Shown here one piece after another: positions 51,989 through 60,782 of a stretch of 64,000 nucleotides of DNA. Positions within the stretch are counted from its first letter, which is position 1. Each line of letters starts with the position of its first letter. The notes beneath the pieces are model-generated. The model searched no databases, had not been told where the DNA came from, and was given only the letters and a program-made list of their open reading frames with translations. Both the position numbers and the translations under genes were made by a program. Where the stretch lies: contig CM060951.1 in the NCBI GenBank assembly GCA_030765055.1, positions 45,524,219-45,588,218 of the forward strand, in the 5' to 3' direction. The DNA comes from Mantis religiosa (Eukaryota > Arthropoda > Insecta > Mantodea > Mantidae).

Positions 51989-53077
51989 CATTATATGAAA
52001 CAAGGATTAGTGTAATTAAATGCAAAAATGAAATCTAAAATTGTACAAATTTTACGGAATTCCACAAATACATTGCGTTCAATATCCCATAAAGAACGAT
52101 GGAATAGCAATTAGCAAAAGATTTCATGCATCTTAGTATTAAGTTGCTCAAAAAAGCACCAACTTAGAGAGTTTAGCGATACCTAAGACTGAAAATTGGA
52201 AATCTTGAACTAAAATCACCAGCTTTTTAAGATTTATACCACAGATGTAACTTAGTGCAAATATGATACATTCCAAATTTTGTTACTTTTACTTTGATAG
52301 CTCGGAAAATATTGTCAAATTTATTTATTTTTGGTTACGTCACCGAAAAAGTCCCTTCCGACAAAATAACTTCAATTTTGATATCATATTTTAACAACAG
52401 GTTTCCAATACATGCACGTTTTGAATTTGCCCTAAGATTCTGTGTCTCAATAACTTTCGGCTGCAGAAATTTTTAAAGCTATGAACATGACCTTTTTGCC
52501 TAAAAAGTTCAAAGTTTTGAGTTTTGAGGTAAGGAAAGTGTACTTAGATGCATCTCACAATAAAACCCAGGGCAATTTCTATTCACTTTGTCTCCATCAA
52601 CGTGTATAGCAAGTTTCATTAGTCTAACACCAAAACTGAGACGCAAGGAGAATCTTAAATGATGAAAAATGATGAAATTTTCAATAACGAGAAAACAAGG
52701 ATAAAGACCTGGAATTCATATCTAACACTAGCATTCGCGTAGCTTTAAAACTAGATTAGAGCATTTAAAGATGGCTTTCGGTGGCTAACTAAGCATTATT
52801 TGGATTCAGGAATGCTTACACTATTTTATAGACTAAAAAGAGGAAAAGGTGATTTTTTGAAAATGTTCAGGAAATTTCAGTCATTCATATCCTTAAAAGC
52901 AAGATGACAGACGGGGGGGGGGGGGGTAATAAGACTTGAGCGTGTGCTCAGCATCATGAGCATCACAAGGTGACAAGTATTGACATAAGTGTTGACAAGT
53001 ATTGATTATAAGTATTGACAAGAGGGGAGGTTTAAAATCCACTCGCAGAAAATTTATTTATGTGATTAATCAGCATA
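51989..53077. other. AT-rich spacer
   Basis: A poly(G) run of 13 lies near 52,914-52,926. AGTATTGACAAG-type units repeat at 52,975-53,022. Confidence 0.5.
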
Positions 53078-54033
53078 GGATAGGGCGTCCAGAAAGTAAG
53101 TTCTGTTTCAATTTATCTCCGCTGCAGCGCTGCGATCGCAGTTCCGCACATGCGCGGTAGACGCTCTGTATCAAGGAGAAGAAACGTGCGCCATTGTGAG
53201 ATCGCTATCAGCCACGTACGCTTTTTTGTGCTTGTTTACAATGTCGATGTTGATTGAAAATCCCGCCGCTTGTGAAATCAGATCTGTAATTCATTTTCTG
53301 AATGATAGGAAAGTGAAACCAATTGAAATTTATCGGCAAATTTGTGATGTTTACGGACAAAATGCGATGGGGGATACAATGTTGAGAAGATGGGTCCGAC
53401 AGTTCAATGAAGGACGTAGTGAAGTGCACGATGAAGAACGAAGTGGGCGTCCATCTTTGGTTACAGAGGAACTGGTTCACGCGATTGATGAAAGATCCAG
53501 GAAAACCGAAAGTTTATAATTAGTGCTCTCGCTATGGAATTTCCACAGATCTCACGATCACTAGTTCATGAAATTGTTACCGAAAAAATGAAATTTCGTA
53601 AACTTTGCTCGCGTTGGGTGCCAAAGATTCTTACTGAGCAACTCAAAACAAAACGGATGGGTAGTGCACTTCAGTTTTTGACCCTACAGGGATTTAGCTG
53701 AGACGTGTTTGACCCCCGTATAGCTCTGACCTCGCTCCTAGCGACTTTCATCTGTTTTTGCATCTCAAATCTTTCCTTGGCGGTCAACACTTCAACAATG
53801 ACGAAGAGCTGAAAGAAAATATTTCCAACTGGTTGAAGACACAGGCGGTAAACTTCTATGAAGAAGGTATACAAAAACTTGTGCCTTGCTATGACAAATG
53901 CCTGCAAAATTTCGGCAGTTATGTGGAAAAGTAGTTTAAGAGTTGTAGAATTTTGTGCAATAAATAATTTTTCTGTTTCTGTACACAATTTAATTTTATT
54001 ACCAAACAGAGCTTACTTTCTGGACGTACCATG
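53078..54033 (+). mobile_element. Internally deleted mariner, 956 bp
   Basis: The left end GGGCGTCCAGAAAGTAAGTT and right end AACAGAGCTTACTTTCTGGA...ACCATG|TA are inverted. It is the same family as 36,678-37,159 (shared 5' UTR and coding start). The central part with the first and second catalytic blocks is missing. Confidence 0.92.
53241..53935 (+). pseudogene. Mariner transposase missing its catalytic centre
   Basis: MSMLIENPAACEIRSVIHFL starts the DNA-binding region. MLRRWVRQFNEGRSEVHDEE and RSGRPSLV follow, typical of mariner. After a frameshift at about 53,510 it continues ISALAMEFPQISRSLVHEIV to MGSALQFLT, then jumps to LQGFS and LAPSDFHLFLHL (third Asp kept). It ends WLKTQAVNFYEEGIQKLVPC and YDKCLQNFGSYVEK. 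First and second Asp blocks are deleted, so it cannot be active. It is nonetheless a possible substrate for a full-length relative. Confidence 0.9.
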
Positions 54034-55370
54034 TATTTCAAGAGCTTCTAAATAAATATCCCAGGTACATGATTTAAAGTATGAAAAATATATAAGAATA
54101 TTATCCGAAAAGCATATAAAATGTTCAGTATGGTTAAGCGTTTGGTTCTTATAAAAATGGACGAAATGATAGATAAAGTATGAGAAGATGCATTTATTAT
54201 AAAACTCATTTGCTAATATGTTTAAGAAACTAAAATTAAATAAATGTATGTTTGCTTAAAGCCTTTATTTATGCAATGTATGGCGCAAGTTTGACCTATC
54301 TAATAAGTACTGTGTAGCTCGGATATAGTCAGCAGTAGGTTGGTTGGCGTAGTTAGGCAGGGGTTTATGTCCTCAGGAGTAAGTATTACTGCACAACTGC
54401 AACACATTTGTTCGATGAACGTATATTGATACACGGTCTTTATTGCAATTTGCTCTTCACTTCTGCTATCACGGAGCCAATAAATTAGATCACATGTACT
54501 TCTTTTTGGGAAATATGGACGCAAAGGCATATATCCATAAGCACTATATAGCCAAAGGTTTCCAGATATTTTCTCTATTGAAAAAACATATGGAGGTTTT
54601 GTTACGCGAGTGTAGTTAGAAATTCGCCGAACACGCTGTTTTAACCAGATGGTCACCCCGCACACACGGCAGCATGGCTACAGATATACTGCACAGGAAA
54701 TACCTCAGCAGATGAATTGAGCCATATAGTTCATTTCAATTTTAGCTATAAAATCGCTTTATATCACTTACACGGACTACTTTCTTTGGGGCTGTATGAA
54801 AAATAGCATTTACGAAGAACCACCTATAGAAATATTATCTGTTAAAATTAGTGCAACAAGTACAGCTTAATAATTGGAATGTTGTGTAGTGTACGTGAAA
54901 GGCTAATGAACAACGTCGCATTTTGTGCAGAGTAGTGTCTTATTTTTCAAAATGTCGGTTGAACATTTACCAAACTTGATATTTAAGTTAAGTGTCTTAA
55001 GACGGGGACAAGAAGATTTTTAAGGAAATCGTCCTCTTAAAACAAACTGTTACAAGGTTCTAATTATTTTGTTTAAATAATCGCCTGTTTACACTACTGT
55101 TATGGCAAATAAAAGATGTTTAAGATTTCTAGGCATAGCCTAGTCGTTCTGAATGGCTAAATTACCAAGCTAGTTGCTAGGTATCTCCTCTTAGATGACA
55201 TACCCTTAAGTTTCAAAAGTGTAGGTATAGTCATTGAATAAGCCAATTAATTGACCTCAACGCTCGTGACCATTACATTTTACACGGAATTTTGGATATA
55301 GGAAGCTTTCCACTCAATGAGTATAACGTTTGTTAACATTAGATCAAAAACACATTTGAACTAGTATTTT
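54034..55370. other. AT-rich spacer
   Basis: The minus ORF at 54,300-54,665 (121 codons) has no recognised motif; I regard it as unproven. Confidence 0.45.
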
Positions 55371-55374
55371 CCGA

Positions 55375-55744
55375 TGTGCTGATTGCACCTTTCCTTTACG
55401 AGGCGTGTGCCTCAGTTGTTTTGTGTTTCCCTTTTTCTCCGTGTGAGCGCGTGAAGGTTGCTTAGGTTTCTCTCTCGGACAGCTCTCTGAGCTGATGAGA
55501 CAGAGCAGTCGGGGCTCTCCTTTCACAACGCGCACGGTGATTTATAACTGTCTTAGCTCCCGGGTGCAGTTCAAAATCATTTTATAGCAGGTGTTAGAGT
55601 GAAGTTATAATGTGTACAAAGTTTAACCTTTGAGGAATTTAAGTTAAGTATAATTGTGCAAGTAAGCTGTCAGTGTGAATAAGAGATTCATTAAATTATG
55701 AAAGTAAGTTGTATAATTGTACCTTAGCTTCCGGGTACAGTTCA
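55375..55744 (+). repeat. LTR, plus orientation
   Basis: 370 bp, TG to CA, with TTATAACTGTCTTAGCTCCC (possible TATA region) and GTGAATAAGAGATT (possible polyadenylation region). Differs from its inverted partner by scattered substitutions and small indels, so the insertion is not recent. Confidence 0.85.
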
Positions 55745-55745
55745 G

Positions 55746-55806
55746 TGGTAGCAGAGCGTGGTTACGATCCACGGACATCTGGGATATGGGCCCAGCACGG
55801 TTCCAC
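55746..55806 (-). other. Initiator-tRNA-Met-like sequence between the LTRs
   Basis: On the minus strand the segment reads GTGGAACCGTGCTGGGCCCA, then TATCCCAGATGTCCGTGGAT and CGTAACCACGCTCTGCTACC, ending in A. It follows the animal initiator tRNA from D-arm to CCA, including the CTGGG-CCCATAT-CCCAG anticodon arm (anticodon CAT). The T stem CGTGG/CCACG pairs perfectly. It extends far beyond the 16-18 nt of a normal primer-binding site. Comparison was from memory. Confidence 0.7.
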
Positions 55807-55838
55807 TTGACGATAAGATAACCACGCTCAGCTACCAC

Positions 55839-56219
55839 TGAACCATACCCGGAGGCTAAGGTACAATTATACAACTTACTTTGATAATTTAAAAGCTTTA
55901 ATAAATCTCTTATTCACACTGACATCTTCTTGCACAATTACACTTAACTTACACTTCCTCGAAAGTTAAACGTTGTACACATTATAACTTCACACTAACA
56001 CCTGCTATTACATGATTTTGAACTGCACCCGGGAGCTAAGACAGTTATAAGTCACCGTGCGAGCACAGTGAAAGGAGAGCCGCGTCTACTCTGTCTCGTC
56101 AGCTCGGAGAGCTGTCCGAGAGATAAACCAAAGCAACCTTCACGCGCTCACACGGAGAAAAAGGGAAACACAAAACAACTGAGGCACACGCGTCATAAAG
56201 GAAAGGTGCAATCAGCACA
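55839..56219 (-). repeat. LTR, minus orientation
   Basis: 381 bp, inverted partner of 55,375-55,744. Differences include an extra AGCTTT-like insertion near 55,895. Confidence 0.85.
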
Positions 56220-56223
56220 CCGA

Positions 56224-56964
56224 GACCTCTTAGGTTCATTTAAACACAATTCCAGCTAATTTTTCTGACGATTCACAACAGCACATCAAACTTGGATTCA
56301 ACGATAAACGTCAGAGGTATATGAATAGTCCGAACAGTGTGAGAGCAGGTGAACTTGTAACGAAAAAGGCAAAAACAGTTCCATTTTCAGGGACAGTAAT
56401 AGCTATAATTTTCTGGGATTCTCTGTTAATGTGTTCCCAGAAGGGCCAAACCCTGACGCAGAAGGATTAGCTTCACTAGTTTGTACCTAGTATTATCCAT
56501 TTGTTGTCCTCCCATGGTCTAGAGAGAGTTGCATGATATACTTTGGTTCCTTTTCTGGCATGAAAAGGTTAGCATAGCTACTACCTTCGGAAGGGACGTA
56601 AATACGATGGTCCCCTATAGCAGATTTAAGAGCTCCAACCTTGATAGAGTAACCTCTGAGCAAAATTAATTCACCATTCACGTCCAACATATTACGTGAT
56701 CTCATAAACAAAGTCGTTTTATTTTGAGTTTTGAAACATTTACTGGGTTTCTTTGGTTTGGCAATGCTATTTACAGGATGTCATGGCTAGTGCTGTATAC
56801 ATTGCGAGCATGTATCAGTCTTCAGTTGTTAATAAAGAATACAAAATAGAGATAGCTAAGTTTGAACTTAGTCCTTCTGAAGCACTACTGGAAACCAGAT
56901 TATTAAGCCACTGCCACAGCTCAAAGAACATGTGCAGTGGAAAGAGATGTCAGCGAGCGTGTGG
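56224..56964. other. Spacer
   Basis: No secure feature. The minus ORF at 56,493-56,711 shows no motif. Confidence 0.45.
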
Positions 56965-57075
56965 CACAGGTAGGTTGCAACGTTTCAACAATTTAGAGGA
57001 AAGCACTAAGGATTTACCAGTTCTTGAAGACCTAAAGTGACGTAAATTACAACAAAACCCCTAAAGTATGGAATA

Positions 57076-57540
57076 TTGAGGATACACGCCAGGGTTTGCG
57101 AGAAAATCCGCCAAAAAGGTACCCGCAGGCTTTCAGAAAAACTTGGTGCATCAAATACCATACATCGCCACATTAAGACACTTGGAAAATCATATAGAAG
57201 CTGTAGATCTGTACCTAATGAACTGACACCTCAACAGGCTGACCATAGAGTTCAGATATCTGTCGTTAGTTTAACCGTAATCCCATGGATGATAAATTTG
57301 TCAGGAGAATTGTCACTCGTGATGAAAAATGGGTATATTACCAAAACCCTGATGCCTCGAAACAGTGTCTTGATCCTCGCCAACCTGCCAAAGTCATCGT
57401 TAAAAAAATCAGTTCGGTCCCAAAGTAATGTTGTGTGTGATTCACCGGGAGTTTACTGGGCGGATCTTTATTCTCATCAACCAGAAAGAGTTCATGAAAT
57501 TTTGAGATGGAGATACCCAGCATTAAAATGCACGAGATTT
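57076..57540 (+). pseudogene. Mariner transposase, N-terminal half
   Basis: GTRRLSEKLGASNTIHRHIK and TLGKSYRSCRSVPNELTPQQ form the second helix-turn-helix and the VPNELT linker motif of mariner. A +1 frame carries IVTRDEKWVYYQNPDASKQC (first Asp) and DPRQPAKVIVKK. GVYWADL in the next frame corresponds to the usual GVIYWELL block. At least two frameshifts are present. Confidence 0.85.
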
Positions 57541-57716
57541 AACTTGGCACTTTTTGCACTATCCTGGTCTAGCACGGGCACTGGGTTTTCTTCCTTGAAA
57601 TGGTCAGTCTCTTTTAAAGCGCTATTGTATTCCCTAATTACCTGCTGTGGTATGAGGCAGGCATCAGTGGTGTTGCAAGTGAAGTATCGGTTGTTAACGT
57701 GTTGGAAATGTGAAAA

Positions 57717-58250
57717 ATGTTTCTACAATTTGAGAATTTTGTGATTATTTTAAACATAGTGTTGGGAATAGTGCTAATGTTTATGTTAGTTCTAGGAGGC
57801 GTGGGAAGAAAGGGAAAAGCTATAAGATCAGATGGCAGGGAAATTGTGATCAATGCCAATACAATTTTTATAGAGGAATATGAGACCCTAAAGTGCAGAA
57901 AGTCAAATATAGCTGTGTCGAGCATAATGATATTTAGATTTGTAAAGAACTCACGCGGAGGAAAATTACTGACAGAACGGCCACGCTGCAATACGACTAC
58001 CTCCGTATCATTCTTCCTTAATGATATTGAACTTATATGGTCACAGATAAAAAAATTATGTCCCAAAACATAACGTAAAAGTATTTTTGATAGCGTAGTA
58101 CTAGGAGATGTGTCCGAACAAATCCGCCAGAAAGTTTGTGAACATGTTGAAAAGATTGAACAGTTTTATTGGGAGAGAGACGGTTTAATAAATGAAATTA
58201 GTGATAGCTTCATCCTCAGTTCCCCTGAGGATGGCGGCAGAGTTAGTCGC
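57717..58250 (+). pseudogene. Internally deleted IS630/Tc1-like DDE transposase
   Basis: An N-terminal block IRSDGREIVINANTIFIEEY and IAVSSIMIFR is followed by GKLLTERPR. It then jumps directly to a C-terminal block NDIELIWSQIKKLCPKT. After one stop it continues VKVFFDSVVLGDVSEQIRQK and VCEHVEKIEQFYWERDGLIN. In related arthropod transposases (family knowledge) these blocks are separated by about 200 residues with the DDE core. That core is deleted here. It sits inside the mariner. Confidence 0.72.
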
Positions 58251-58325
58251 TGAAAGCTTGGGTAGTTACCCTAATCTGACCTGGCTGTTAGCCCGAGAAA
58301 CTATCATCAAGCTTCATAATTAATT
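58197..58325 (+). other. Retroelement 3'-tail-like block
   Basis: CTCAGTTCCCCTGAGGATGG followed by CGGCAGAGTTAGTCGCTGAA and AGCTTGGG resembles the CCTGA(A/G)GATGG...GAAA-CG blocks at the 3' ends of some insect LINE and Penelope elements. It contains a CTCAGTTCCCCTGAG hairpin. Assignment is tentative. Confidence 0.35.
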
Positions 58326-58529
58326 TAGAAAATGATTCAAACTGTGAACGAGACGAACATTTTGAAATTTGTGACAATGACGAAGGAGGATCATCCGCCA
58401 CTGATGTATCTGCCCTGCCTGGCTGGCCGTCAAAGAGGGGCGGGTTAGAAAGAAATGGTGAGTACGTATTTCTTTCTCTTTCTAAAAACCAGGGACCAAG
58501 TTAAATCTCGTGCATTACAGTTAACCCAA

Positions 58530-58885
58530 GTAGAGTTCTATTACAACAGGACGATGCAACACCCCATACTGCACCAACAACCATGGAAAAAAAAATCAGG
58601 AATTGTGAGAAATCAAACTACTATGACACCCAGTCTACAGTCTTGATCTTGTACCATCATATTATCATCTTTTTCGATCCATGGCTCATTTTCTTCGAGG
58701 AATCAATTTTTACAATATTGAAGCACCACAAGTGGGCGTCTTCTTCTTCGCACCAAATTCTTCGCATAAAAAACCAGACAGGTACAATGGTGGGATAAAC
58801 CTCGCTGAACGATGGCTCAAGACCTGGAATCTAATGGTCTTTAAAAACCAGTTAATTGCTTGTCAGAACATATTTCAAGTAATTT
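58530..58885 (+). pseudogene. Mariner transposase, C-terminal half
   Basis: QDDATPHTA gives the second Asp, and TTMEKKIRN follows. The third-Asp block reads VPSYYHLFRSMAHFLRGINF; the expected Asp is Tyr. NIEAPQVGVFFFAPNSSHKK and LAERWLKTWNLMVF complete the usual C-terminus. Frameshifts are present. Confidence 0.85.
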
Positions 58886-59137
58886 TTTTTTTCTTAAGAA
58901 TGGTGAGTTGAGAACCACAGCAGTTAAACAGCGTCCATAAATACTGTCACGACAAAGGCATAAAAGTTTCGGCACAAATAAGAAAACAGTCGGCGGATAA
59001 AGTTTCATGGTAATAATGAGCCTTGCTAAGCAGTTAACGATAGCGCGTTCAGTGTAAACAGATAGCGCCGGCAAGCAAGATAACTGAGGCAAAGGCCTCG
59101 CCGGCATAAATTAAGTTACGTTTCTCGAAGGTGATAG

Positions 59138-59450
59138 AATGTTCGAATTACGTCATTAGATGCCTTGTTTTCCATAAACATCTAGTGATTGTACAGAACA
59201 GTCTGAATGTGATATATAAGGGATTGTGACACGCCAGCAGGACAGTAGTAAACAGAGTGAGATGTGTTGTTCTAACGGGAGCTAATGTAATCAGCTGTCA
59301 CGGTTTATTATTGTCATCAACCTTGGAAGACTGTGTATATGTGATGTAATGTTGTTACGTGAGAATTGAACAGTGTATTGCTACGGAAATAAAGGAGATT
59401 TTTAATTTCTCAACTCCGCCTTTTAATTCTACGAACCCACAAAGTCACAA
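59138..59450 (+). other. Possible solo LTR
   Basis: Starts TGTTCGAATTACG and may end ACCCACA. GATATATAAGGGATTG (59,211) looks like a TATA box and GGAAATAAAGGAGA (59,388) like a polyadenylation signal, in LTR order. No target duplication was found. A promoter/terminator-like chance arrangement is possible. Confidence 0.35.
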
Positions 59451-60420
59451 TACAATTATGTTTTCATCCATGACGGTCCAAAAGCTAAAGCACAATCCTG
59501 TTTTTAAAATTTCACATGATGTAATATGACACATGCTTGCCAGACATCTTATGGCATTACGTGTTAAATATTTTATTCATCTCTTTAAAGCGATAGTGAG
59601 CCTAAACCTTTTAACTCTAATTATGTAGGTCTTACAATTTCTCCGCAGTGTACATAGATCCGAAATAATAAATTATTTAACTATATGTGAAGGTATTTAC
59701 TTTTTGTAAAAGTCTTACACTTTATTTTCTTACTCTAACTCCTTGGGAATCGCACTGATGAGGTCTAGCATGCTGCAAGTCATGTAGTGAATTCATTGTG
59801 CTGTTTTTAAACAACAGATATTGCATTAACACTACCTTAATTAATCACTGATTACTAATTATATAATATATTCATATATTTATCTAGCTTGTGGTTAATA
59901 CAACTCCTAATTTTGAAACGTTATGCCTAATTTAAGTTCATAAGCAATAGCAGACATAAGAATGTCTAAGCAGGTGGTTTCAAGTTAACTATACTCAAAC
60001 CATATTTCAATGTACCCAATATAAACAACTGAGATCAAGAGTTCCTGACACAGCAAGATGAGAGGTGTCTACAAACATCCGTAGACTAAATGAGGGATGG
60101 TGGGAAAAAGTTATCTGCGACGTCACTGCGTAAGATTTAGTAACAGTTCGAACCAATTACCTTCGATCTTGCCTTAATGTTTGTAAATTCCTATGCGTTG
60201 CTTATGAGAAATACCTAAGCCTTACAACTAACTTAAGAGCTACTTAGTATGCACCATGGTTTTATACTTTTATGAACTTAAATTCATAGCTCACATTACT
60301 TTTGGTGATGTGAACAGAGGCTATCGCACATCAATTGATCCGAAATGTTCGTAGCATATTTGGTTGGCTAAGGTCACTCTTAACAAAAGTTTAAATCAGG
60401 AAATTAAAAGATGTACTCAC
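59451..60420. other. AT-rich spacer (intron side)
   Basis: No feature recognised. It follows the exon below in the minus-strand direction and is probably intron. Confidence 0.45.
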
Positions 60421-60647
60421 CGCGATGGTGGGGAATCCAGAGGGCTGCGGGCTGGCAGCCTGCACGTACCCCGCAACGCTATCGGCCGCACTCGAACTGT
60501 ACATATCAATGGGGCCCGGAGAGTTGGCAGGAGGGAAGCCCCCCCGGGAGTTGGCTGCCGCTGCTGCCGCCGCCGCGTGTGGGGAGGCGGGAGGGCCAAA
60601 ACCCTGATGTGCCGCCGCCGCTGCTGCCGCCTGGTAGTTGTTCATCA
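60421..60647 (-). CDS. Internal coding exon, Ala/Gly/Pro/Ser-rich; possible Musashi/Rbp6 RNA-binding protein C-terminal region
   Basis: On the minus strand a strong acceptor (CTTCTCCGTTTCCTTTGCAG) precedes 227 nt of open frame, ending at a consensus donor (GCG|GTGAGTACAT). The 75 codons read MNNYQAAAAAAAHQGFGPPA, SPHAAAAAAAANSRGGFPPA, NSPGPIDMYSSSAADSVAGY and VQAASPQPSGFPTIA. Entry phase 1 and exit phase 0 are read from the splice sites. There is no folded domain; poly-Ala runs and Gly/Pro/Ser spacers are typical of low-complexity tails of RNA-binding proteins or transcription factors. The YVQAASPQPSGF stretch reminds me of the insect Musashi homologue Rbp6, a translational regulator, but this rests on memory. 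The RRM domains would be in other exons outside this window. The exon is far more GC-rich than its flanks. Plus-strand ORFs over it are shadows. Confidence 0.75.
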
Positions 60648-60782
60648 CTGCAAAGGAAACGGAGAAGTGCCGTTGGTGGGGTGGTGGGGGTGGAGGTGGT
60701 GCTGCTGCCGCCTCTGGGGGCGCCCCTGCGGGCCCCGCCGCTCCCGCCGCCGACTGCCATCTCGCGGTGGCCGCTGGAGTTC
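60421..60782 (-). CDS. Alternative longer form of the same exon
   Basis: A second acceptor (CTCCTTGTCTCTGAAG at about 60,783) lies 135 nt upstream of the first. Both give entry phase 1, so use of the upstream site would add 45 residues in frame. These include TPAATARWQSAAGAAGPAGA, PPEAAAAPPPPPPPHQRH and FSVSFA. The last part overlaps the pyrimidine tract of the downstream acceptor. Whether it is used is unknown; the open frame through GC-rich DNA could be chance. Confidence 0.35.

Larger units (their letters stand above)
55371..56223. mobile_element. Inverted-LTR palindromic retroelement insertion
   Basis: Two LTRs face each other: plus strand 55,375-55,744 and minus strand 55,839-56,219. 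Both start TGTGCTGATTGCACCTTTCC and end in TTCA, so each has TG...CA termini. CCGA lies directly outside each (55,371-55,374; 56,220-56,223), a 4-bp target duplication. Only 94 bp separates them. That gap begins on each side with a primer-binding site, TGGTAGCAGAGCGTGG on the left and TGGTAGCTGAGCGTGG on the right. No gag or pol is present. The ORFs MKGEPRLLCLVSSESCPRDK (each arm) are LTR antisense translations. Confidence 0.88.
56965..58885 (+). mobile_element. Mariner relic interrupted by a second transposase
   Basis: The N-terminal and first catalytic parts lie at 56,965-57,540 and the second and third catalytic parts at 58,530-58,885. About 1 kb of unrelated sequence lies between. Terminal repeats were not located. 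The family differs from the other mariners in the window. Confidence 0.8.

Noticed and set aside
54300..54665. 121-codon minus-strand ORF
   Set aside because: No recognisable motif or flanking splice signal; kept as spacer.
55344..56259. Duplicated 63-codon ORF on both arms (MKGEPRLLCL...)
   Set aside because: It is the antisense of the LTR in both arms; symmetry comes from the inverted repeat, not from two genes.
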